From BM524 sp041554435 (lineage in GTDB: Bacteria > Bacteroidota > Bacteroidia > Bacteroidales > F082): a stretch of DNA of 11,603 bases. Each line of letters opens with the position of its first letter. Positions within the stretch are counted from its first letter, which is position 1. The notes beneath the pieces are model-generated. The model worked only from the letters and a program-made list of their open reading frames with translations, searched no databases and was not told the DNA's origin. The stretch is from the NCBI GenBank assembly GCA_041554435.1, contig JBFFLX010000110.1, positions 1-11,603 on the forward strand. The letters run 5' to 3'. Shown one piece after another: positions 1 through 5,513 of this stretch. A program made the translations under genes and the position numbers.

Positions 1-1077
1 CAAACAATAAATTATACTGCTTCAAACTCATCAGGACTTAATACTGGTTCTTTCTCCATAAATATTACAAATACTGATGTTCCCAATGGAGAGACCGAGA
101 ATCATAAAGGATGGAATTTAATAGCAAATCCATATCCATCTCCGGTAGATTGGTTAACCGAAGCAGGATGGGATAAAAATGATATCAATGATGCCAAATA
201 TATCTGGAATCCGCAGGCATCTAACTATACTATTTTCCTTGGGGGAAGCGATCCGGTTGGAATTAATGGCGGAACAAGATATATCCCCTCTAATCAGGGA
301 TTTTGGGTTCAGGCAACTACAAACGGAACTTTCTCAATTAATAATGCATGCAGGAAAGGAATAATGTCTTCTACTCCGGATTATTATAAAAGTCAGGAGA
401 TTACATATCCCCTAATTAGTTTGATTGCCACCATTGATAATCAAAGTGATGAAACCCTAATACGATTTTTACGTAATACTTCCAACGATTATGATTTAAA
501 TGCCGATGCAGTAAAATTATTTAGTCAGGGTGATAAAGTACCTCAGATATATACTGAGTATAATAATACTAATTTTGCTATAAATACGCTACCCGAAATA
601 AAGGATAATTTGGTCTTTCCTTTGAATTTTACTTGCAGGACATCGGCAAAATGCAGTTTGGAATTGAGCAATATGAGTTATTTAGAAGATATAAACGACA
701 TATATCTTTATGATAATATCACAAATGAAATGGTTAATATTAAACAAGAACAAGTGTATTATTTTGATCATCATATTAATAATAATTCATCCAGGTTTTT
801 ATTGATAATAAATCCCACACAGGAGAAATTGAAAGAAATTTCAACCAAAAATTATTTTGAAATCTATTCAGTTGGTAATAGGGTTTTTGTTAATCAGTTA
901 AAAACGGATAAGGAGATAGGACAGGTTTTAGTATCAAATATTATTGGCCAAAGAATAAATAGTTTTAATTTAGAGGCAAATAATTTTAACTTTACAATCG
1001 ATAATTCCCCGGGGATTTATATTGTAAGTATTATTACTTCAAATGGAAATCAGAGTAAAAAATTATATATAAAATAA
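1..1077 (+). CDS. T9SS type A sorting-domain surface protein (3' part)
   Basis: The reading frame is open from base 1 to a TAA at 1075-1077, giving the last 358 residues of a longer protein whose start lies outside the window. The ATG at 364 is internal, because the same frame continues upstream with good coding sense. Near the left end is the stretch KGWNLIANPYPSPVDW, which is common in large Bacteroidota surface proteins just before the C-terminal region. The last 70 or so residues (from SVGNRVFV through NIIGQRI and GIYIVSI to a final KKLYIK) have the order of strands of the Por/T9SS type A sorting domain, although the usual PNP motif at its start is missing. Family knowledge predicts Sec export, T9SS transport across the outer membrane and attachment or release at the surface. 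The ligand or enzyme activity cannot be told from this part. The next gene starts 33 nt downstream, so co-transcription is likely. Confidence 0.85.
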   Translation, partial: QTINYTASNSSGLNTGSFSINITNTDVPNGETENHKGWNLIANPYPSPVDWLTEAGWDKNDINDAKYIWNPQASNYTIFLGGSDPVGINGGTRYIPSNQGFWVQATTNGTFSINNACRKGIMSSTPDYYKSQEITYPLISLIATIDNQSDETLIRFLRNTSNDYDLNADAVKLFSQGDKVPQIYTEYNNTNFAINTLPEIKDNLVFPLNFTCRTSAKCSLELSNMSYLEDINDIYLYDNITNEMVNIKQEQVYYFDHHINNNSSRFLLIINPTQEKLKEISTKNYFEIYSVGNRVFVNQLKTDKEIGQVLVSNIIGQRINSFNLEANNFNFTIDNSPGIYIVSIITSNGNQSKKLYIK

Positions 1078-1110
1078 AAAGTTCAAATTTTAATAATAAA
1101 TAATTATCAA

Positions 1111-1920
1111 ATGAAAACAATTAAAAAAATCTCTTGGGCATTAGTGATTTTTCTAGGCTCGAGCCTTGTGTTAAACGCACAGGAACTGGAAGTAACACCA
1201 GCAACATTAATGTTTAATGCAAATGCAGGTTCATCTCAAACCAAGCAAATTTATGTTAGAAACAAGGCTACTACCGAGCAATCTTTCATTTTTAATCTTG
1301 CCGATTGGTTATCGGACGAAGATGGTGAAGTAAAATATTTTGCACCAGGAACTACCGGAAGATCTTGTTCTGAATGGATTACAGTATCACCTGCTCTTGT
1401 AACATTGCAACCAAACGAAGCAGTAAGAGTTAATATTACCATGTTGGTTCCCGAAGATAATCCTTCTACAAAATGGGCTGTACTGTTTGTTGAGTCGGCA
1501 ACAGAAAAAACAGGTGCAAAAGCAATTGATAAAACAGTAAATATGGGTTTGAACATTTCGGCACGTATAGCAGTTCCAATTTATCAATCACCCGATGGAA
1601 ATACTCTTTATAAAGGTAGTTTAGAGGGTCTGGAAAATACTACAAACCCGGAAGGCAAAAATGAATTTATTACAAATGCTATAAATCTTGGCGATAAAAT
1701 CCTTAATTGTAAAGTGTTTTTTACCTTCTCAAATTTGGAAACTGCTGAGGAATTCACATCAAATCCGGTTGAATTTTCATTGCTTCCCGAATCAAATAAA
1801 AAAGTAAATTATACTCTTGAAGAGCCTCTGCCAGAAGGAAAATATTCTGTAGCTGCAATTTTAGATTATGGATTTAATGAAGAACTTGAAGGAATTCAAA
1901 CGGAAATTGAAATAAAATAA
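1111..1920 (+). CDS. PapD-like periplasmic chaperone-type protein
   Basis: A 269-aa protein with a signal peptide (residues 1-23, cleavage probably LNA|QE). Domain 1 (about 25-158) follows the PapD N-domain pattern: an opening strand LEVTPATLMF, then QIYVRN, a proline-rich turn before TLQPNEAVRVNI, and a strand NISARIAVPIY at about 148-158 that lines up with the G1 strand of pilus chaperones. Arg152 in that strand could match the conserved basic residue that anchors subunit C-termini. The conserved N-terminal Arg of classical chaperones seems to be absent (Thr32/Leu33 there). Domain 2 (about 163-269) is a second beta sandwich ending in GKYSVAAILDYG. The layout also resembles the DUF916/DUF3324 proteins that partner WxL proteins in Firmicutes. 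The neighbouring small secreted beta proteins are the obvious candidate clients. The chaperone role is inferred; the fold assignment is fairly secure. Confidence 0.72.
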   Translation: MKTIKKISWALVIFLGSSLVLNAQELEVTPATLMFNANAGSSQTKQIYVRNKATTEQSFIFNLADWLSDEDGEVKYFAPGTTGRSCSEWITVSPALVTLQPNEAVRVNITMLVPEDNPSTKWAVLFVESATEKTGAKAIDKTVNMGLNISARIAVPIYQSPDGNTLYKGSLEGLENTTNPEGKNEFITNAINLGDKILNCKVFFTFSNLETAEEFTSNPVEFSLLPESNKKVNYTLEEPLPEGKYSVAAILDYGFNEELEGIQTEIEIK

Positions 1921-1964
1921 TACTTCCTTCACTTTTTACAATTCGAAAAACAAAAAAACAGATT

Positions 1965-3158
1965 TTGAAAATAAGTAAATCATATTTTCTAGTACTAATA
2001 CTGCTATTGGCATTTGGTAGTCAAGGTGTTTCTCAAAATTCAACTTTTGTAGATACGGTATATTTCTATTCTGCAAAACAGAATATCAAGTCAGTGATAG
2101 ATTATGTTATTACCAATGAAGATACTCTTAAAAGCGGGAATGCACATTTTTATTACATAAATGGTAATTTAATGCAATCCGGAAATTATCTTAATGATGA
2201 AATGTCGGGTAAATGGATAACCTATTATCCGGATGGGGTTAAGCAAAGGGAATCCTATTATGTTGACGGTTTGAAAAACGGTGAGGTAATAAGTTATCAC
2301 CCCAATGGAAATATTAAGTACAAAGGAAATTTTGTTGAAGATTCTTTAAGTGGAGAAATGATCCTTTATTATGATAACAACATAGTTAAGGAAAAAAGAA
2401 CTTACTCAAAGAATAAACTTAATGGTATTACCGAGGGTTTCTTTCCCAATGGAAATATTAATTACAGAATAAACTTTGTTGATAGTATTAAAAGTGGAGT
2501 TTTTCAACGTTATTTTTCCAACGGCCAGATTCAGGAGGATGGGCTAATACAGGAAGAATCATTCTATGGAGAATATAAATCCTATTATCGTGATGGACAA
2601 CTGGAGAAACAATATTCCTATAATGGTTTTGAAATCGACGGGCCTTATACCGTTTATCATGATGATGGAAGTGTAATGATAAAAGCCACATATAAAAATG
2701 GAAAAATCGAAGGTCCTTATTTTAAAATTTATAAAAATGGCACTCCTTATGAAACAGGAAATTATAAAGATGGATTGAGGGAAGGTATATGGACTACTTT
2801 TTTTAATGATTCCACAATTTATATGAAAGGTAGATATCTTCATGGTGAAGCTCAGGGCTTTTGGAATGTTTATCATTCTAATGGAAATTTGAAACAAAAA
2901 GGACTCTACAATCAGGGAGTAGCACAGGGAGTTTGGAAGTTTTATCACGAAAATGGCCAATTGAAAATAAAAGGTCTGTATGTTGATGGGAAAGAAGATG
3001 GCCATTGGGTACAATTTTATGACAACGGTCAGGTAAAATTAGACTTATACTATAAGTTAGGTAAGCTGGAAGGCTTGCTTACCGCCTACGACGAAGAAGG
3101 AAATATTTTGGAACAGGCAGAGTTTGCCGATAATAAATTGGTAAGAAAAATAAAATAA
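1965..3158 (+). CDS. Secreted MORN-repeat (YwqK-type) protein
   Basis: A 397-aa protein made almost entirely of MORN_2-type repeats. The start is a TTG at 1965: no ATG occurs before or inside the evident signal peptide (SYFLVLILLLAFGSQGVSQ), and the next in-frame Met, residue 70, lies inside the repeats. From residue 57 to the end there are about fourteen repeats with NG/DG turns near residues 66, 90, 114, 137, 162, 186, 210, 234, 258, 281, 306, 330, 354 and 378. The spacing is a regular 23-25 residues. The consensus is roughly NGN-(I/L)-K-x-K-G-x-Y-x-x-G-x-x-x-G-x-W-x-x-Y. Such repeats form an elongated beta-hairpin ladder and usually mediate binding; some relatives are labelled YwqK antitoxins, but the signal peptide and neighbours make an antitoxin role unlikely here. 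It lies 44 nt after the PapD-like gene, and its TAA is directly followed by the ATG of the next gene, so the two are probably translationally coupled. Confidence 0.85.
   Translation: MKISKSYFLVLILLLAFGSQGVSQNSTFVDTVYFYSAKQNIKSVIDYVITNEDTLKSGNAHFYYINGNLMQSGNYLNDEMSGKWITYYPDGVKQRESYYVDGLKNGEVISYHPNGNIKYKGNFVEDSLSGEMILYYDNNIVKEKRTYSKNKLNGITEGFFPNGNINYRINFVDSIKSGVFQRYFSNGQIQEDGLIQEESFYGEYKSYYRDGQLEKQYSYNGFEIDGPYTVYHDDGSVMIKATYKNGKIEGPYFKIYKNGTPYETGNYKDGLREGIWTTFFNDSTIYMKGRYLHGEAQGFWNVYHSNGNLKQKGLYNQGVAQGVWKFYHENGQLKIKGLYVDGKEDGHWVQFYDNGQVKLDLYYKLGKLEGLLTAYDEEGNILEQAEFADNKLVRKIK
2133..3155 (+). repeat. Fourteen tandem 24-residue MORN-type repeats within the CDS
   Basis: The coding region shows a quasi-period of about 72 nt. 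At DNA level the copies are diverged, with only short shared blocks such as AATGGAAAT around the NGN turns, so this is an old protein repeat and not a recent DNA expansion. Confidence 0.75.
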
Positions 3159-3734
3159 ATGATAAAATACTTTGCAATATGCTTATTAATGGTCTCAACT
3201 ATAAGTTTAAAGTTGAGTGCTCAGGATATTCCTCCTCCAAATCCTTCTATGGTAATTAGCGTATTGTCGGGTTATAGCGTTTCTTTTCTTTTTGATGATA
3301 TTTCTGAATATAAAAACGGAATTTTAAACGGAGGGCAGGCAACATTTATAAGAATAGGTGCTGTAATGGATTGGAAACTTCAGTTTAATGCCGATCAAAG
3401 TATTTTTTACGGGGAGTCGAATCCGGCTAATCAAATGGAATTAAATAATGTGGGTGTTGTGGTTGTTTCTACAGGTAGTAATCTGGATGATGGTAGCAAT
3501 ATTATTAATTATGCAAAGGTTTCTCCCATTGCTTTATCCAGTTCAGGAATTACCCTGATGGATAAGGGATCTCTTTCAAATAGGGGTTATGAAAATCGTA
3601 ATTCGTTTACTCTGAATTGGGAAATGGGGACAAAAAGAGGAAATATGAATAGTGAAAGTTTGTTGCAACAAATGTTGGAAGCCGACACTTATACGGTAAA
3701 CATTATTTTAACACTTTCGCCTTCAAATAATTAG
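3159..3734 (+). CDS. Small secreted beta-rich protein 1 (WxL/pilin-like)
   Basis: A 191-aa protein with a signal peptide (cleavage near LSA|QD, residue 21). It belongs to no family I can name with certainty, but it shares a pattern with the proteins at 4081 and 4861: DWKLQFNA at 71-78, NSFTLNW at 148-154, and a closing strand TYTVNIILTLS at 177-187. The closing strand resembles the C-terminal beta strand of spore coat U/DUF4402 pilins and of Gram-positive WxL domains. It has no cysteine in the mature part, unlike the other two. The N-terminal mature segment has an alternating hydrophobic stretch (MVISVLSGYSVSFLF) that could act as a donor strand. Its ATG follows the upstream stop codon with zero spacing, so it is tied to the MORN gene. 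A role as minor or initiating subunit is inferred from position only. A 346-nt gap separates it from the next paralogue. Confidence 0.7.
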   Translation: MIKYFAICLLMVSTISLKLSAQDIPPPNPSMVISVLSGYSVSFLFDDISEYKNGILNGGQATFIRIGAVMDWKLQFNADQSIFYGESNPANQMELNNVGVVVVSTGSNLDDGSNIINYAKVSPIALSSSGITLMDKGSLSNRGYENRNSFTLNWEMGTKRGNMNSESLLQQMLEADTYTVNIILTLSPSNN

Positions 3735-3739
3735 AAAAT

Positions 3740-3751
3740 TAACATATGTTA
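3740..3751. promoter_or_regulatory. 12-bp perfect palindrome
   Basis: TAACATATGTTA is self-complementary and lies just after the stop of the preceding gene. Its centre is 40 bp from the centre of the next palindrome, close to four helical turns. It could be an operator half of a pair; it has no T run and is too short for a convincing terminator. Confidence 0.3.
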
Positions 3752-3777
3752 TTTAGAATGAATAAAAATAGAGACTA

Positions 3778-3793
3778 ATTTGTAATTACAAAT
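3778..3793. promoter_or_regulatory. 16-bp perfect palindrome, candidate operator
   Basis: ATTTGTAATTACAAAT reads identically on both strands. It contains the TTTG at 3779-3782 that could serve as the upstream promoter element, so a protein bound here would be placed to control transcription toward 4081. No regulator gene lies in the window. Confidence 0.42.
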
Positions 3794-3811
3794 CATTTTT
3801 TTGTACATTGC
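3779..3811 (+). promoter_or_regulatory. Possible Bacteroidota-type promoter for the 4081 gene
   Basis: TTTG at 3779-3782 is followed after 21 nt by TACATTGC at 3804-3811. The Bacteroides consensus is TTTG, 19-21 nt, TAnnTTTG. The upstream element is exact and the downstream one is imperfect: TA and the next two T match, the last two positions do not. Confidence 0.3.
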
Positions 3812-3820
3812 ATCAGTTTA

Positions 3821-3849
3821 GCAAAGCAAGCATAGAGCAAAACAAGCAT
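3821..3849 (+). repeat. Imperfect 13-bp direct repeat
   Basis: GCAAAGCAAGCAT (3821-3833) recurs as GCAAAACAAGCAT (3837-3849) with one mismatch and 16-bp phasing. It falls just downstream of the possible promoter, so it would be in the 5' leader. Its meaning is unknown. Confidence 0.4.
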
Positions 3850-4080
3850 TATAACAATACAGTATTAATTAGTAATTTGAATTATTGAGTATACCGATAT
3901 TATATGAGATTTTTGTCTTCATTATAATTATAACAAGCAAACGGATTTAATTACTTAGAGAATAATTTATATAAAAATTAAATACATTAATAAACAAGTA
4001 AAAATTAAAACAAGGATTAATTTATAATTTGAAATAAATCAAACAAACAATAATTTTTCTAACAATTAAAACAATTTATT

Positions 4081-4677
4081 ATGAAAAAATTCATTATTAT
4101 TTTAGTGGTGCTTATTTCAGCACAAACAACAAGCGTAATGGCACAAGCAACTGACACTGATGTAGTTAATTTTACAGCCATTTTACAGGATGTACTTAAC
4201 TTAAATGTAACATCAGGACAGGATCAAACGGCAACTTTTGATACACCGGATAAATATAATCTGGGAATCGATGCTGTTGGAACAACAACTATTACTGTAG
4301 AATCTACAGCAGATTGGAATCTTCAAATTAACGCAGCTGATTTTAGTGACGGTGGAGGTAACATAATACCTATCGACAATTTAGGTTTATGGTGTGAAGC
4401 AACTGGTGTTCATCAAATAGGAACAGAGGTTGACTGTAGTTTTACTTCCCTTGCGGGATGTATGGGCATAACAGCAACTGATCAAATGCTTTTTGACAAC
4501 CTTGGCAGCAACGGCGGTGATGCATCTGACAACGCTTTTAATTTAAACTGGACAATGGGAACCATGAACGGTACCATGAACACAGCAAGTATTTTCGAGC
4601 AAGTTTCCGATGGAACTATCGGTGCTCTTGGTACTTACACAACCACAGTAAATTTAACACTTACTGCATTACCATAG
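4081..4677 (+). CDS. Small secreted beta-rich protein 2, candidate major subunit
   Basis: A 198-aa protein with a clear signal peptide (cleavage at VMA|QA, residue 21). Shared motifs are ADWNLQINA (78-85), AFNLNW (152-157), then GTMNGTMN and the final strand GTYTTTVNLTLTALP (184-198). The ending is close to the WxL-domain ending YTxTLTWTLxxxP with Leu in place of the second Trp, and also to spore coat U pilin endings. The N-terminal mature part has alternating hydrophobics (VVNFTAILQDVLNLNV) as in a donor-strand extension. Composition is extreme: the mature chain has about 21 Asp/Glu, one Lys (58), no Arg, and many Thr, Asn and Gly, as in bulk surface or filament proteins. Three cysteines (105, 119, 127) allow one disulfide. 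It has the longest upstream control region in the window and a possible attenuator behind it, which fits a highly expressed structural protein. Subunit function is inferred. Confidence 0.72.
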   Translation: MKKFIIILVVLISAQTTSVMAQATDTDVVNFTAILQDVLNLNVTSGQDQTATFDTPDKYNLGIDAVGTTTITVESTADWNLQINAADFSDGGGNIIPIDNLGLWCEATGVHQIGTEVDCSFTSLAGCMGITATDQMLFDNLGSNGGDASDNAFNLNWTMGTMNGTMNTASIFEQVSDGTIGALGTYTTTVNLTLTALP

Positions 4678-4860
4678 GAAAGTTTGTTTTCATTTACATT
4701 AATGCCTGGTCGGTAGTAATATAAAGGTATGCCATATTGGGTTTCCGGACTAAACCTTGGTTTTGCCTTGCTACCGGCCTTTTTCCAGATGCTGTAAAGT
4801 TTCTTCCGACCTGCCGTCTGTTTTTCGAGAGACTGGTTTATATCTAATTACTATAAATAA
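4678..4860 (+). promoter_or_regulatory. Structured intergenic region, possible attenuator
   Basis: This 183-nt gap is visibly richer in G+C than the coding sequence around it and has no good reading frame. GGTCGGTAG (4708-4716) can pair with CTACCGGCC (4771-4779) over nine base pairs with one G-U, and TTTTT follows directly at 4780-4784. Inside the loop, GGTTT and AAACC can form a smaller hairpin around CCGGACT. A weaker four-pair hairpin (GTCT 4816-4819, AGAC 4830-4833) follows. Stem plus T run suggests partial termination after the 4081 gene. I recognise no known riboswitch class. Confidence 0.42.
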
Positions 4861-5475
4861 ATGAAACAAACTAAATTCATAGGCATATTAATCCTCTTTT
4901 TGCTGCTGAGCAGATGCTTTAGTGTGTTTAGCCAGGGTGAAATTATGGAAACAAATGTTGCGGCTACTCTCGAATCGGTATTAATATTAAATATTGATCC
5001 GGATGTAAATGTGGAATTTGGTGTAGTTGAAATTTCTCAAAACTTATTTCAAATTACCCGCAAACCCGATGATATTCATTTTAGCGTGGAGTCGACGGGT
5101 AATTGGAATTTAAGTATTTCGGCAAGCGATAGTTATTTCACCTGTGTTGACGATAGCAGTTGTAAAATCCCAATCGATTTTATTTCATACCAAATTGAAA
5201 ATAAGGGAACTAACTGGGATAACGGCTTGTTCTCCAATATTGCAAACCGAACAAAAGATACAACACTTACTTTAACAGCACAACAAACAAAGGTGCTTGT
5301 TAACGGAAACAAAAATAATATTGGGGGAGCAGAGCAAAATGCATTTGTGTTAAGATGGTATTTAAACTTTGATGATGACTTATTGAAAATTGATAAATTT
5401 TATAAATATAAAATTAAAGAAGGAAATTATAAGGCAGATTTTTTTATCACTCTAACTGAAGACAAAAAATATTAG
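4861..5475 (+). CDS. Small secreted beta-rich protein 3 (WxL/pilin-like)
   Basis: A 204-aa paralogue-like protein of those at 3159 and 4081. The signal peptide covers about residues 1-25 (VFSQ|GE). The Cys at 19 is preceded by Arg, so a lipobox is unlikely. Matching features are ESTGNWNLSISA (77-88; the 4081 protein has ESTADWNLQINA), AFVLRW (161-166) and the closing strand GNYKADFFITLTE (188-200). Cys95 and Cys101 could form a disulfide. Compared with the 4081 protein it has an extra lysine-rich loop (about 170-188) and a much less acidic composition, so it may be a minor, tip or adaptor component. It ends 38 nt before the large barrel gene, with no sign of a terminator between them, so the two are probably co-transcribed. 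Confidence 0.7.
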   Translation: MKQTKFIGILILFLLLSRCFSVFSQGEIMETNVAATLESVLILNIDPDVNVEFGVVEISQNLFQITRKPDDIHFSVESTGNWNLSISASDSYFTCVDDSSCKIPIDFISYQIENKGTNWDNGLFSNIANRTKDTTLTLTAQQTKVLVNGNKNNIGGAEQNAFVLRWYLNFDDDLLKIDKFYKYKIKEGNYKADFFITLTEDKKY

Positions 5476-5513
5476 ATTATCATATTGGCCTCGCTTTATA
5501 AATTACAAGGCAA

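Larger units (their letters stand above)
3735..4080. promoter_or_regulatory. 346-nt A/T-rich intergenic control region
   Basis: No credible coding frame is present. The left third holds two perfect palindromes, a possible Bacteroidota-type promoter and an imperfect 13-bp direct repeat, each listed separately. The remainder (about 3850-4080) is a very A-rich leader ending in AATTTATTATG, typical of Bacteroidota genes translated without a Shine-Dalgarno sequence. If the promoter near 3804 is used, the gene at 4081 would have a leader of about 260 nt. Confidence 0.5.

Noticed and set aside
179..364. Short + strand frame of 61 codons
   Set aside because: It overlaps the well-supported T9SS protein frame, which is open from base 1 with recognisable motifs.
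2559..3014. 151-codon frame on the - strand
   Set aside because: It lies wholly inside the MORN-repeat gene; its hydrophobic, Ile/Phe-rich translation is the mirror of a repeated A/T-rich coding sequence.
2133..3155. CRISPR or recent DNA tandem repeat
   Set aside because: The periodicity is at protein level; DNA copies are diverged and there are no spacers.
1965..3158. YwqK-type toxin-antitoxin antitoxin label for the MORN protein
   Set aside because: The protein has a signal peptide and sits among exported proteins, and no toxin gene is adjacent; the label rests only on repeat similarity.
4678..4860. Known riboswitch or small RNA in the structured spacer
   Set aside because: No consensus core of any riboswitch class that I recognise is present; kept only as a possible attenuator.
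4861..4935. Lipoprotein signal for the 4861 product because of Cys19
   Set aside because: The residue before the Cys is Arg, which does not fit a lipobox, and a normal cleavage site follows at FSQ|G.
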